From Thysanoteuthis rhombus (Eukaryota > Mollusca > Cephalopoda > Oegopsida > Thysanoteuthidae): DNA of 64,000 bases. The notes beneath the pieces are model-generated. The model was not told the origin of the DNA. It made no database searches and saw nothing but the letters and a program-made list of their open reading frames with translations. The DNA is taken from NCBI GenBank assembly GCA_963457665.1, contig OY735206.1, forward strand, positions 25,371,710-25,435,709. Direction: 5' to 3'. The position numbers were made by a program, and so were the translations under genes. Shown here one piece after another: positions 33,601-48,394 of this stretch (the stretch's first letter is position 1; each line of letters opens with the position of its first letter).

Positions 33601-33964
33601 TACTAAAGGTCGAAATGAATTTGTTAAAAAACATGTAACCACGTTTATGTGAATTTTGTGTTATTTCGTTTCATATTCTCTCTCTCGATTTGAGACGATG
33701 TTTGATTTCGGAGGTATCAATAAAGTGAAAAAAGTTTTGCACTAAACCAATTCCAATTTTTAAAAGAGACTCAAATAAGGGGCTCATCGTCTTAAATTCA
33801 ATCAGCATGGTGGATGCTTTGGTCAGTCATGCTTCCTGAGCATAAGTGTTGTCTTCAAATCTTGCAAGGTCTTTTCTTATCGTGGTCACTGGTGCTTACA
33901 TGGCGACCCCAGAGTGACTTGATGATATTGTGATAAAAACCATCATAAATCATCAGCAGCAGCT

Positions 33965-34385
33965 TTTTAGTGTCCGTCGATGGACATAGATATTCTCCAA
34001 GATTCGTCTGATCTCTCCATCATGGGAATCGTAATGCCAATACTTATTGAACTTGTATAGTTTGTCATGTCTATCACATCGGCCACAGTGTCACATATAC
34101 TCTATGTGGTTCCACTTTTTGAGTTGTAATGTCCAGCATCTGACATTCTAGTCTATTGCGACACGATTTTTCCCTCTGATATGTGCAGTCTTGTGATCTG
34201 GTCGTGTATCGTTGAGCACGAATCTTTCCAGTACGTGTTGAATGGTTCTCAGTCCGAGGGTCAATCTTTAGGTTACCTCCCATGTTTCAACTCCATAGGT
34301 GACCATCAGGAGGATGCATTGGTTATACACCCTTATTTCCAGAACTAATGGTATTTTCTTGTTTTTGGAGTTTCTGCTGGCTTTG
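33965..34385 (-). pseudogene. RTE-like remnant, C-terminal RT to 3' end
   Basis: The minus strand carries the family end (GTCCGTCGATGGACATAGA near 33975 on plus), a region corresponding to L-D-I-T-T-Q-K-V-E-P-H, and the x-M-V-T-Y-G-V-E-T-W motif near 34310-34275. It shares TAGGTGACCATCAGGAGGAT with the copy at 16020. Stops and frameshifts are present. Confidence 0.72.
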
Positions 34386-34969
34386 CCGATAAGAAAATTA
34401 ACCAAGAGTGATTCTTTGTTTGATGTCTTCTTTTTATGGCGATTTCATGGATATATGTTGTCCCAGTCAGATTTAGGCTTCTGCTTTCTTCGGCCATTCT
34501 TTTTCAAATTTTCTTCAGTCTTTCAAGGTCTTTTGATGGACTCAGGTCTTTTTTGATTGGGATGGGCCTCAAAACACTGCAGTGTCATATGGCTTATTAG
34601 CAGGGTTGAGGAGAACTGTGCATGCATTTCCCGAATGGAACGAAATTGTCCTTAATTACATTCGACCAAATCAGAAGCAAACTATTAATTCCTCTGTGAT
34701 GGAATGAAGTAGCTATCAAAACGATCACAAATTGTTTATTGACCAAAAACCTCAACGTCTTCACGCTGCCTTCGGCAACTGACCGTTCCCACCCAAACTA
34801 AATATATTATAGATCTGTTTCTTCAAGGCTACCGATATTTGGCATAAGTTCAGAGATGAAATGTGCCCGAAGTGGCGTCACCTACGCCCTCCGCTGTTCA
34901 TCAATAGTTAGGGATCGATCCATGTCCCAATGAAATGGCCTTAGTGTAAAGGCAGGAGCAAACTGTCTC

Positions 34970-35040
34970 AGCAAGAGCTTGAACCCCACTCGCTGAGTTC
35001 ATTCCTAGAACTGTTAATTGCTGAGCCACTGGTACTTGTA
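34970..35040 (-). mobile_element. tRNA-like SINE head
   Basis: Minus strand A-box-like TGGCTCAGCAATTAAC (35028-35013) and B-box GGGGTTCAAGC (34987-34977), about 25 nt apart. No intact cloverleaf. Confidence 0.5.
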
Positions 35041-35049
35041 CCAATCAGC

Positions 35050-37120
35050 TGATACAAATGTCCTGATTATTTGACTTATCAAAATTACATCAAATACCAT
35101 TGTCCCAAATCTCCCTAGAAACTGTGACGTCAATCTACGTCTTCTGTAGAGTTCACATGTCCGGTAAAGTACAGGGTCAACTCAGAATTGGGAAGGATTA
35201 TTTGAAATTAAGGACGGATTAGCTTTACCCGTCTGATTGGATTTGACCGTTTGGCTGGATGAATGGGTGACAGACCGATAATAATTGGGATGATTAGGGA
35301 CGAAATTATCGGAGGAAAATTAAAATTGCTTCGGGGTGAATGGCATCAATAGAAAGAATGTAAGTTAATCAAAAATAACGATGGAAAAGTTTTGATTGGA
35401 TTGTTTATCGAACTTCTTAACGCAGTGCTTTCATATTTAGAGCATTATTCTTTAGATCTATTCACCAATTAATTATCTTATTGGGATAATTTGTATCCAA
35501 TACTGAAGGTAATTGTGTTTATTCACGGTTGAGTTTTCAGCTTTTTTAAATTGACATGTATGAAAATAATCATCAAACAGGCTCGTGATTACTTTTAATA
35601 ATTTGGGGTTAGTTAGGGGGACAAATAGCTTTAAAATATGACTGTAGTGGACCATTTTGAGAAAGAATACTCGTATTTTGCTATCAAAACAAAGGTATTT
35701 TTCAGCCAACCAAATATTTTGTTGCCAGTAAGTTTACGATGAAACGATGAAAACGATGCTCTTATCAAGGTGAAGAAGTCGGCCTGTAAAAGAGAACTCT
35801 TTGGACTAAGGTGAAATTCAGTTCGTCATTGATAAACAAAAAGGCACAAGTTTGAGAAAGATGCCTTTTAGAATAAAAAAAACTTCCCACACGGCAAAGA
35901 TTTAGGAATGATATTACAATTTCTCTTCTTCCTGAACTCTTTTTAGTATATACTAGTACACACGACGATCTTTGTTCATTCCTGCGCTTTTTGTTCCGCA
36001 GAATATGGATCGCTAGCTTATCCATTCTACGATTCCCCTACCTCTTTTCAGGTAAAAAAAAACATTACTGCAACTTTTGTATTGTATAAATAATAAACAT
36101 AGTGTTCTTACGTACACTTTTGTAGATATGTTAGAACTGTCAGTTTTGCTGGGTTAGTGAGAGAGCTCACCACCAATCGCTAGGTATTGATTTAAAATAT
36201 TAATTTCATATATAGGTTCGGTATGACAGGGTAGGTGAACAGTGGAGAGTTTACTCCCATAAATCAAGCGAAGACTGTTCTCACTTATATTGTTACATTG
36301 GAAAACAGAGTCGACTCAAGCCTCCGACTCGGCAGGAGTTTCATAAGATTGCATCCACATGAATTAGATGGATAGGTACAATGGATTATTATGGATAGAT
36401 AATACAGTTTGTAAGTACAAACGATACATATTCAGGTGCAGTAGTCGAACTATTACAAAGCATAAATTTCTCACAGCTTTCATATAGCAAGTTTCTACTT
36501 TTCCTTGCATCAGCATGGCCTTCTGTCCGTACTTTATACATTCACAGACGTAGGCACTTTGCTGAGAATCAACTGCAAAGTGGTAAATGCAAGCAAATTA
36601 GACCGGGATTCTTTTCTCTGGAGCAGTTATAACTGCTGCGTGATAAACAATGAATTCATGTCTTTAAATGCAGCGCTACATTAACCAGCACTGAATGAAC
36701 CTAGAGCAAAGAGAAACCTTAGTTTTCACTTATAATTGTATCCGGATTATAAGAGGTACTGGTCAAACAGTTACTTTAACCGATGATGTACCTTTAGATA
36801 CCTGCTTATACAGACACTGACACATGTGATCGGAGAATGCAGATACTGTTTTTTTTTTATGGTGAATATGAGCAAAATTCCTTACAATGTAAGTATCATT
36901 CTCTTTGATGAGGATATCAATTGGTACTTTCATCAAAACATGGATTACATCTACATTGAAATTCAAATTTAAAAATCCCAGCATAAGCAAATAAAAAGAG
37001 ATAGAAAATTTGCCGAATTGATAATTCACAATCTTTGTGGAATGCATACAAAAGGGGCAGTGTGCAATCGATCGCAGTCTTTCCCAATTTATCTATGGAA
37101 GTATCTCCCTCCACCCTCTG
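35050..37120. other. Intron sequence, nothing recognised
   Basis: No exon, transposon coding trace or tandem repeat was recognised in about 2 kb of the 30.8-kb intron. Confidence 0.5.
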
Positions 37121-37124
37121 TTTT

Positions 37125-37960
<836 letters not shown>

Positions 37961-38393
37961 AACAATCTACGCAAATATCAATTTCGTTTGGATGTGATTT
38001 ATAATAAAAGCCTCGGAATAGCTGACCAAAATGAGAAACAGGAAACTAACTGAACAGATAGATATCAAAGACCAATGGAATGACTGCAGAAGGTGGGGGC
38101 GAGAATCGCTGAAGACAGAAGGAAAGGACGTTCGGTGAGATCAATGAAGACGTTGTTGGGAACCTTACCCAATATACTAGTGTCTTTAAAAAAAGTCAAA
38201 CCGATGAATGAAGTAATAGATGAAATGAACGAAAATGTAAACACGCCTAATGTGCCTATTGTCGTGCTTACTTTTCATTACCAATTACTAAAGAAACAGA
38301 ACTAAACCCCGTTCTTTGTGATTAGAAAAAATGCAAAGCGAAGAAATGCCAAAATGCTAATAATTATGCTTTTGGATTGGACGAAATATATCC

Positions 38394-38395
<2 letters not shown>

Positions 38396-38444
<49 letters not shown>
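38396..38444. repeat. (TA)n microsatellite
   Basis: About 49 bp of TA followed by GAGAGA-rich sequence. Confidence 0.95.
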
Positions 38445-38448
<4 letters not shown>

Positions 38449-39001
38449 AGAGAATGAGATAAAGAGATATAGAAAGTACAAGTATCTCATGAGGTGCTTT
38501 GATAAATGTGAGGAGGAAAAGCCGTAGTGGTTGGATAGTATTTTATATCAAATATCTTAGATATTCAATAAAAAAAATCTGCATTCGCAGTAGAATTTCT
38601 CAGTTCACAAAAATTATCTCTCTGATCGGTTTCTATGATATTATCAAGAGATGAATTTTCCTCTAAAAATGGATATAGATCTAGCAAGATGATGTGACGG
38701 ACATGGACGTTTTGGGGGGAAAAAAGCAGGAGGCTGATTAGTACATCTCAAATTCTATTTTGGTGGTGATAGCTGAAGTCGTGCCTGAATTTTGATTTCT
38801 TCAGAGCTTCTTGCCAGGAATCGTGTGAGAAAATGACGGTGAGGAGTAGTGGATTCGTAATGCTGTGAGAAATGAGGAAATATCAGGATTCTCAGTCTAT
38901 GTGTGGGTAATCAGACACCATCTAGTATAATCGCATATGCATAAGTATACTACCACACAGATATGAATGCCTCTAACAACACCTCTAAATGTACACAATG
39001 A

Positions 39002-39002
<1 letters not shown>

Positions 39003-39060
<58 letters not shown>

Positions 39061-39217
39061 AGAGAGAGAGAGGGGGGATGATTGAAAAGAGCTGAAGCGA
39101 GAAAGATGAAACACCGACGTAAAGAAAGAGATTGACAGTTGAATATAGTGCATTTGTCATCAAGGCGTAACATTTTCATTAGGATACCTTTGAATATGCA
39201 TATATATGTATATGTTT

Positions 39218-39282
<65 letters not shown>

Positions 39283-39415
39283 ATCGATAGATAGGTAGAT
39301 AGATATATAGATGGAGAGAGAGAGAGAGACCAATATATACACTACACACATACATACGTACATACATACATTCGTACATACATACATACATACATACGTA
39401 CATACATACGTATGT
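39003..39415. repeat. Cluster of (GA)n, (TA)n, (GATA)n and (CATA)n tracts
   Basis: A GA run at 39005-39075, a TA run at 39219-39281, GATA/GA at 39282-39330 and CATA/CGTA units at 39346-39412. Frames through here encode only simple-sequence peptides. Confidence 0.93.
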
Positions 39416-40070
39416 GAATGTTATATGAGGTTTTGAAGTATGACTGCTTAATGGTATTTTCGTCCCAAGTTTTAAATCATGTTCGTCTAAAAGTTTGGTA
39501 AAGAAACTTTCCTTTTGAAGAATAACATCAAATGGTTCATTTAGAAGCAAGAACATCATTGTTGCATAAAGCTATTTTGGGATAACAAAATCTCTTTCTT
39601 TGGATGCCGTTTCAGTTGAAATGTATTGATGTGCCGCTGCAGTAGAGCAGGCCGAAAAAATCGTTACCCTTGTAAAATGGTTCACAAGACGTCTTTGCTA
39701 ACAACCATGAAAGGACTGGTGTCGAAGAATGTCATTTCAATCTAATCATTTATAAGTTTCTGTTCCTAAGCTTGTTCCTACTTATCCAGCCAAGTTGACC
39801 CCAGAGTAAACTTAGGGTTAGGGAACCTGACCTCCAAGATCCCGACAAGACAATTTGAAGTCAGGTCAATTCAGTTACAAATTTGGTCAAAACAAACGGT
39901 GACAACTCATTTTTCCGAATGTCACTTTAAGGGAGGGCTTATGTTAGTTGTCAAAACTTGGCACCAGGATCTCAGTTTTGACAGAAAATGAATTTCGATG
40001 TTTTAGGAAGAGGGGCCCGGTGTTTGCTCTGGTTCGACTGGGAGTGGGGTTGCACGTGACAACAAGAAAA

Positions 40071-40110
40071 AGCACACACACACTCACACACACACACGCA
40101 CACACACATG
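40071..40110. repeat. (CA)n microsatellite
   Basis: Imperfect CACA run. A 24-bp T run follows at about 40439-40462. Confidence 0.85.
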
Positions 40111-41234
40111 CACGCTTATTTCATACAATCTATCAAAGACTGCACCCTAACTAATAAGCGATGAATACATATTCGTGGTCATAAATAATTGATTACGCTT
40201 CGCTCGAATGTAATTGGAGTTGTAGGAGTGTGTAGCTTCAATATCCTTGACCGGGAGAAGCTGTTCTAAATTGATTTTCGAAATCGATGTTGTTGGTAAG
40301 AAATACGCCTTGCCTAGCAATCTGCAAATTCACCTTTGTTATACAGCTATCTGCAGTTTTTCTAATGTTTGTTTAACACCACCCATTCACTTTTAGGAGA
40401 AAAGGTTAAAAGCGAAAATAGCCCCAGGTGTTTTGGGCTTTTTTTTTTTTTTTTTTTTTTTGCAGTTATCTTAAAATTGGTAATATGCATTTTCTTTCTC
40501 TCTAGCCTATCCCAGTCTAGTGTACCTTACTCATCATTTGTCCCTATCAGGCCTCCCAATATGACCAGGTCCTCTTGTCTCAGCTGCTTATGTTAAGGAC
40601 TTAGAGGCAACAAGCATCCAAAGAGGCCTTCACACTTCATTATTCTCGCTTACAGCGATCACCCATGTATATACTAGCAAGGCTAGGCATAGCTTAACTC
40701 TGCTTGGTAACGCTAAAAAATCCCATACAAATTAATAATGATCGTTTCTTTGCTTTGTGCCAAATATTTGTATTGGAACGCTCTACTTTCTAATAGCAGA
40801 TAAAACTTACATTCTTTAATGTATTCTTTCGCTTAAATTGCGAACAGACAGTATCTTTTTTTATGTATTTATTATGAGGTAGACAAAAGATTGTATTTAT
40901 GAGTTGCCTCCAAGAAATTTATAAAAACTGAGCTGCCTTTTCATTTGTTTTTTTGTTCCTCTTATTGGTTAACAAAAATCAATAAACATCTCTACGAAGT
41001 CGTGTCATTTTACGAGCACTGCACCTAAGAATCTAGGATTGCTCATCAATAATTATTCTGTATTTTGTTTAAGTAAAATTAAATCGGAAAAAATTGAAAG
41101 TTTTAATGATATACAATTAATCAATTTAATTAGGTGAATAGATTACACAAGTCTGGTTAGCCGTTGGAAAATGCGCAAAAGCAAAATTTGTTCCGTATTT
41201 CTACACATTATTTCTCGGTTTGCTAGCAAGAACG

Positions 41235-41310
41235 GAGCTCAACTTGGCTGAACTGGTAACGGCACAAAGAATTAACTTTGCAGCCTGAGTTCAAACTTGG
41301 GCTATCATAA
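41235..41310 (+). mobile_element. tRNA-like SINE head
   Basis: Plus strand A-box-like TTGGCTGAACTGGTAACGGC (41244-41263) and B-box-like GAGTTCAAACTTGG (41287-41300). The spacing fits an RNA polymerase III internal promoter. Confidence 0.55.
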
Positions 41311-42144
41311 GTTGTCTTCACTTTGGTTCAATGCCTTGATGAATTAATTTCTACTTCCAGCTATGGGTAAGATAGCACCGAAAGTGAGAGGCGTCTTTCA
41401 GTCATTTGCACGTATTGCAAACATGCCCATTAAAAAGTAAAGTGATCTGTACAGCTGAAGCCGTAAGCAGCATAAGAACACAACTTACTTACAACTGGGA
41501 AACGAAAGTGATAAGAACTGCATTACTAGAGGTCAGTATTTGCATAATAAGGAGTTTGACCCTAACTAGGTGACCGACATGCATGTTCTCGAGTTGCACT
41601 AAGCTTAGCTTATTAAATATCAGTGTGTTTGATTACGAAACTCTAATCACGTTGACTATTTTTATCGGAGATAGTTTGATCTTTATAATGTGACATGATG
41701 TATACAAAGCTTAATTTGATCAAAACATCAAGGTGTTCGCATGTGGAATAAATTATTTTGTGGCAAGTTAATTCATCTCAGCAATCGTGGATAACCATCT
41801 GTCCCTCATTGAAACCAATCCGGCTTCTCAAGGATGCATGTTTGGGCGTAGTGTATTGAGATAATTGGCCAATTCACAGAATCCTGCCTCTTGCCCTATC
41901 GGGTATAATCGGGAAAAAAGCAGAGGGTGATGCATTCACCATCTGATTGGCCCCAGGAGATGCCGTAAGGTTTCCAACGACCTTGAGATGGCTCCATTTA
42001 GGTTCGGAATCAAAATCGCCCTTGTAGACTTGTTGTCTTACTCATGCTGGAGAGCACAGTCTGTTCTGCTTTTTTATCGGTTGCTGGTGATATAGATCCA
42101 TCCCGTTGTTAAGGGCACTGTTGAAAAATTTAATGTAAACAATT

Positions 42145-42206
42145 TCGACCGGGTTTGAACTCACCGATTCCAATGTCCGTGGCATTAACTGCAACACCAC
42201 CTACCC
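42145..42206 (-). mobile_element. tRNA-like SINE head
   Basis: Minus strand GTAGGTGGTGTTGCAGTTAA (A-box side, 42204-42185) followed by GAGTTCAAACCCGG (B-box, 42162-42149). No acceptor-stem pairing. Confidence 0.55.
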
Positions 42207-42229
42207 GCCTTTGGCAATATCTAATCCTC

Positions 42230-45200
42230 TAAAAAACGAATCTCATAGTGAAAGAGTTAATCTTCAATCACAAGGAGCATGTAGCAATCGGAGCTGTTTT
42301 TGTTGTTAACAAACTTTTATTTTAGAAGTTGTAATGTCTTATGGGGGAAAATATGTAAAATTTTAAGAATAAATAAAATGAAAACAGTTTTAGTTCGTAT
42401 GGTTTCGAATCCAATTGTGCCTATCAAATCATTAAAATACCAACTGGCAATCTAATCCAATGCACATCTCCTTTTCTTGATCCCTACACAGTTAATGATG
42501 ATAGGAAAAAGAGTGCCCCCTATTGTATGACCAATAACTCATAACGTAAAACAAAATACAGTATAATATGTGAATCCTTTTTTGCAATTCAGAACATTTC
42601 TGCTCATTGGTTATGTGATCATAGCTAAATCTCGGAGGGAGGGTAAGAGAGTCCGAGACAACCCTTCTAGAACACCACAAACAGGTTTGCACCCCAAAAG
42701 TATCCATGATAGATTTAAAATTTTTAACCTACTTCCAACTTTTTGAGAGAGGGGCACATGATTTTATGTTTGGTGTTTGACTATAATCAAATTAACAAAG
42801 ATATCTACGCAAGGTATTTGTATTTCAAGATACGCGCCATGTTTGTTATCACAAGAAAAAGAAACAATACGAGCCTTGTCTACTTGCGAACAAAAAATTT
42901 TTTTTCAAAATTAACACTCAAATAATTGAACATCTGTTGTGTCAGAAGTTGAATACGAGTGAAAATATACCATCAAAAAACAAATATGATCAGAATAAAT
43001 GCTATCTATGACATCATGACATGTTCCACAGGAATACATCTTAGATAAAGGAGGAGGAGAAGAACAGAAACAACTAAATTCTGGAGAATCTGGCTTTTAC
43101 TAATAAACCCCTCAAAATAAGCCTTCCCCACGAATCAATTTGAAAATTGAATAAGAACAAATTTTCCAGAAAACGTGTCGTGGATTTCTGATTCAAATGT
43201 TTGAGTTTATAGACTGTGAGAACGCTGGAATACATAAACGCATACACGCTCGAACATCTGTATCAGGATGGGATTTTTCGGCGAGGCCCATTCGACGTCG
43301 ATGATGTCATTGTCATCCGATTCATTTTTTAGCCCATTTTGCAATGGATATTTCGTCATTCTTTTACGTTCTGAAAGAATGTTGATTGATTTATCATCAA
43401 TCAAATGAGTAATTTTAAAGACATCTAAAACTGTAGATTTAACTTCAGTAATAGTCTTGAACCATCAGTAGGGCTAGGAGTTGAAAAAGAATAAGCCACG
43501 GTTTTCATGTACATTTAAACTCACTTTGTACGGAATGAACTGTGAACTGAACTAAACGTGATCTCGTATGATTTAATCAGATACAGAGAACTGATATACC
43601 TCCAAACTAATCTTAATTCAATTCGATAAACTGGAACAAGTGATAATGATACTCGTATTGTAATTTGCTAGTTTCTTGGACGGTGTTATTCGATAAAAAT
43701 TTGATTTAATCTAATATTTTTAAAAAACAAAAATTGAACGACCTGACTTGGAATAGTAAAGAGCAAAACCTAAAAAGTAGACGGTAAGAAAATGTCATAT
43801 TCTATTTTGATTTATTGAAATTTCAAAAGTAAAAATATTTACATTGAAATATTTCTGCTATTTATTTTTTAAACGGAGACTGCTGTCGTAGCTGAGAAGA
43901 TTACAGAAAATTGTATTATTTCCTAGTAATTAAAAGAATTTCAGTAGATCTTTTCAATTAAATGTTCAAATTCTGATTGTTTTATTGGAATATTTTCAGG
44001 AATAGAACAAATCCATGAAACAAAACCATTTACAGTATTTCTTACTTTTAAAAAATTGGAAAACGGCCATAGAAAAAAAAAACATTATTCAACCGTGAAC
44101 AAGTTATCGAACAAATAAATTGTGGCACAATGAACTGCAAACTAAGAAAAAATGAATAGATTAAAAGGTTTAATGGATATTAGTAAAATTCGAAGGAGTT
44201 TTATGGTTTATTCATTAAATTAAAACATAAATAATTCAATCAGTCTAAAAATATAAACAAAAGGACAGTCTGACAAATACAACCAAAAATCGTCGTGAAA
44301 CTTTTTTTTTAGATTCGCCGAATAGTACCAACCGTTGAACGATAATCAACCAATCAACTCTTTCCAAACGTATAAAAGTAGGATTAGCACGCCAAAACAG
44401 CCGTCGCCGAATGGACTTATGCCAAAGTGGGTCCAACGCCAAATCGGCTTCACTGAAGAATACCGAACCTGTCGGAATTGCATTAATTTTCCAACGCCAT
44501 ATAATAAACCTTCGAAAAATTACAAAACAATACAATCAAATACCATGACCTTTCTATCCAAGAAGAAATAAAATCTCCTCTGTATTTCGCATTATAATGC
44601 GTCAAGCTCCAAGTTCATTCGAAGCTAGTAGGGTCTCTAATCTTTGGGCGAATATTTCTATTTTGGAACCGTCAGATAGTTCCCGAAGATTCGAAATGTC
44701 TTCAACCTCGGATCAGAGAAACGAATTAGTGACAGCGATCTTAAGGAAACGCACTTAAGAGAAATCAAAACGTCAGACTGGAAATCGGAATATCAGAAGC
44801 CGAATCTTGGATATCTGACAAGGTGCCAGTCTCTCTAGAAACTAATGGAAAGAAGAATAATGCAGCGGACTTTGGCAGTCAGAACGACCAAAATTTAATC
44901 CCATCACTGCTACCTTCAGATCAGTTCAAGACAGAAAATATTCCAAGCAATGCACACTTTCCCGTTGATTGGACCCTTTACTTATATGAATTTTTATTCA
45001 TCCAATGGAGTACCGCTGTGTGAACCAGGGTTTCTTGATGCCTCTTGGAGATAGCGTGTGGGCAAACATGAGTGTATCGAAAGGATGGAAATATCTCTCA
45101 AATAAAAGAATGAAAAGCGTGGAAGCACTCCAGATTTTTAGAGATTCTTTCTCAGTCGATGGCCGATCTTATCACACGTTCCATTGAAATTCATTGAGAA

Positions 45201-45595
45201 ATTTTGTCGATATCACGTGGATAAGCAGACAGACGGATCGAAACGGGTAAATACATATACTTCTAATGATAAAGATAACAACCAATGACACAAGGGAATG
45301 GAAACTAGGAAGACAGTTGTGATAGGAGATTGAATATATATGTATATATATAGAGAGAGATAGATAGATTGCTCCATTCAGCTGTTGTAGAATAAATGAC
45401 TTTTCACAGAATGCATGGAATAACATCGGTAAGATTTTATTTTGTATGCACGGTCCCAGTCCTCGATTATCTCTCTTTGTCCAGCATTGGCACAAAGTTT
45501 AGGTCGATTCGACGATTTATGAATACGATAATTAGACTGGCTTTTGCGAGAAGAACGATATGGATGGAAAGCTCATTTTTGTCATATAAGGAGGA
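42230..45595. other. Intron sequence, nothing firmly recognised
   Basis: AT-rich. Frames of 65-107 codons occur (for example 43207-43404 minus and 44335-44571 plus) without domain similarity. A TATAAAAG sequence at 44371 is noted, but no transcription unit supports it as a promoter. Confidence 0.45.
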
Positions 45596-45599
45596 TTTA

Positions 45600-45844
45600 T
45601 TCTTTCATATTCTTTTTTATTCTGATTAATTCCTTCTTTTTTTTCTTCTACGTCGTTTCTTACTGATCCATTTATTTCAATCCATTTTCTTATCCTTAAC
45701 ATTCCCGTTACCGTTCGTTTTTCCCTCATCTTTCATCCTTTCTTTCTCCTCTTTCTTCTTACCCTTTCTTTTTTTTTCTTCACCATGTTTCTCACTTTTT
45801 CTTTTCTTCTCCCCCTCTCTCTCTCCCTCTCTCTCTCTCCGTCT

Positions 45845-45916
<72 letters not shown>

Positions 45917-45960
45917 CATATTCCTTTCTTTGTACTTGTATTTATCCATACATTCTTTCT
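45600..45960. repeat. Long pyrimidine-rich stretch with (CT)n core
   Basis: About 360 bp that are overwhelmingly C/T on the plus strand, with a (CT)n core at about 45850-45914. The long Arg/Glu-rich frame on the minus strand is a product of this composition. Confidence 0.9.
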
Positions 45961-46354
45961 TTTCTATTTTACTCAATACTTTCATTCTTTGAGAATAGTT
46001 CATTTCTGCTAAGGACTTATAAAAAAAAAACCTTAGCACACAAAAATCAGATGAGAATTTATTTAGGAATGATATGTATAACTTTCTTTCTTCTTTATCA
46101 ACGGTTAGCAATTTCCAAAATTGGAATTTTGGAGAAAATAGCGATTTTAGTGATAATGGAACTCATTACAGGAGCAATATTTGGACCAACTAGAGTGCTA
46201 TCTAGATCTCACAGCAGAAATCCTTATAGTCAATCAAAACTACCAGCAAACTTCTTTTTTTTTTCTTCAGTTTTTGAAGTGATCCTGCTTTGCAAGCTAG
46301 CAGACTGTCGTGCTGACCAGTCATGTATGCATAAAACGTTGACATCCAGTAAAT

Positions 46355-46545
46355 ATATTGGTCAGAACACAAGTTATTGCAGCGTCGATTTGGGGGTTTT
46401 GGGGTTCAGTAGTTATTGAGATAAATGATGTACCACGGTTACTCGCCCACAAATCATTGTTGAAAGTTGGCTTCACCAGATATATCAGTCGGAACACAAG
46501 TTATTGCATTGGTCAGCGGCTGTCGAGATATATGATGTACGTGAT
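46355..46545 (+). repeat. Two tandem ~125-bp diverged units
   Basis: CAGAACACAAGTTATTGCA (46364) recurs as CGGAACACAAGTTATTGCA (46490). GAGATAAATGATGTACCACG (46416) recurs as GAGATATATGATGTACGTGA (46525). Non-coding. Confidence 0.65.
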
Positions 46546-46734
46546 GATCCGATATTTTTTATAATCTGGGCATTTCAACGATCACCGTGAAACAAAAGGC
46601 TACAGAAGTAACCTATTAATTGATCATCTTTATTCCCGAGGTTATTTCAAAATTTGACCCCGCCGAACGTGGAATGCTCCCAAGAGATGTTGGCTGCGTG
46701 ACTGCTTCTGTTGAGTGACTAACTGGATCTATTT

Positions 46735-47065
46735 TCTTCTTTCAAATTAAAAATCCTCTCTCGCTATAATTCATACTCCAATTCCTCCTCCTTTTCCTTA
46801 TCTTTTTATCAATACTCATTCATACTCATTTCCTCTTTCGTTATCTTCTTCCTTTCTCACCAATTCACATTTTTCCTTTCCTTTTCTCTTTCTTTTTCAG
46901 TCGTTTTATTTTTTTCTTTCTTCCACGTTCTTTAAAATAATTCATTTGTCCCTTTCTCATTCTCTCCCCCCCACTCTTCATCCTTCTTCCTCTTGTCACT
47001 CGCTCGTTCCTTTCTTTCTTTTCGTTTTGCTTCTTTCTCCGTCATCGGTCACCCCTGCCTGTTTT
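46735..47065. repeat. Pyrimidine-rich stretch
   Basis: About 330 bp rich in C/T with TTCCTTTC and TTCTTCC blocks, 0.8 kb after the first pyrimidine stretch. No gene signal. Confidence 0.7.
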
Positions 47066-47069
47066 TTTC

Positions 47070-48310
47070 AGTTATCACAAGTTTCTCCTCCCTAGCTAAA
47101 TTGAGGTTTGCAAAATATGTTATAGACGCAGAGGCAATAAGCACCCGAAGTATCGTCACTCAGCCCCTTATCACAAAATGCCAAGTCCTTCGGTTCCTCA
47201 CTCAAAGTATTTAGAGGGAATAGGTTCATAAACCTAAATATCATATTAGAAACTGTCAACCAGGGCTGTCAACATAGATTTCTTCAAATTTATAGTTGGT
47301 CCGTCTGGCTGCCTGATCAGCTCTGTATTTATCGCGCACACAATCCACACCTATGGAGTTAGAGAACGAAGTATTTCCACACACTCCTCAATATGTCAAC
47401 AAAAAGCAGTGCCTTTGATTTTTTAAATCTCAACACGGTGGGTTCTTATTTGGTGGTTCGATTCGCAACGTGAGTTTATGCACAGCTGATCCTTTCGTAT
47501 GTGCCAGGCTTTTTTTACTCAGACATTTTTTGTGATCACAATTCTAAAAAAGACAGCATAAATAACTCGTTAATTGATCTCCATTATGGGTGATCCTCAC
47601 ATTATATCATGTTAAAAGACGTTGGTTACTTGACGCTTTCAATTGATTGTTTAAACAGACCTGACCTATTTTGTGTATACTTTGGTTAACTGACAATTAT
47701 AATGTGAAAATAAACTTTTTTTAAATCGTTATATTTCGAAAAAAATTATTATCACGGTTGCATGTTTAGATGCATTTCGATAGTTGCCAACCGCCTTCTT
47801 CAAAGCTCATGTAGCAGTTGCTGAGGAAAAAAGTATTCTGTTTACATGTTTGTGATACAAGAAATTAAATGGGTCGGTCCTTATGTTGAGGATGGTTTAA
47901 TAAGAGTGTGAGGGGATGTGTTTTATCTTTGTAGGTGAGGGTCATCACTTTCCAATAGTAACTTTGCCATTTTTCCTTCAGATCATCTGCATCCGCAGGA
48001 CAAACATAGATGTTATATGCAATCTCATAGCTCTTGGCGGTCAATCGAGATTTCCTTCCAGCTTATGTGTTCACCTTAGAGAAACAGTTAGCTTTGTTTT
48101 TTAGCCAATATGACGCCGATGTTCGTTAACAATGCTTTCTTTCCCTTCGTATAATTTAATTATTGTGTTTGAAGAGTAGATGAAAACGATAAAAATAACG
48201 TTCTTATCCACTGAGTTACTGCTATAATTGAGACAGAAGTCGTCTCGTCAGGTTTCCTAATGTATTTCAGGAAATTAGAAAAGGAAGAAAAGAACAGTGA
48301 AAATTTCACT
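47070..48310. other. Intron sequence, nothing recognised
   Basis: No coding or repeat similarity seen apart from a possible isolated B-box-like GGTGGTTCGATTCG at 47451. Confidence 0.45.
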
Positions 48311-48313
48311 ACA

Positions 48314-48318
<5 letters not shown>

Positions 48319-48365
<47 letters not shown>

Positions 48366-48390
48366 ATGTTTTGTATGTGTGTGTGTTAAT
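48319..48390. repeat. (TA)n(GT)n microsatellite
   Basis: TA and GT runs adjoining the tail of a SINE copy. Confidence 0.94.
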
Positions 48391-48394
48391 ATGT

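Noticed and set aside
44335..44571. Small gene with TATAAAAG promoter
   Set aside because: No recognised protein features, no splice or polyadenylation context; a lone TATA-like word is expected by chance in AT-rich DNA.
45677..46111. 144-codon Arg/Glu-rich frame on the minus strand
   Set aside because: Product of the (CT)n pyrimidine tract; no domain and low complexity.
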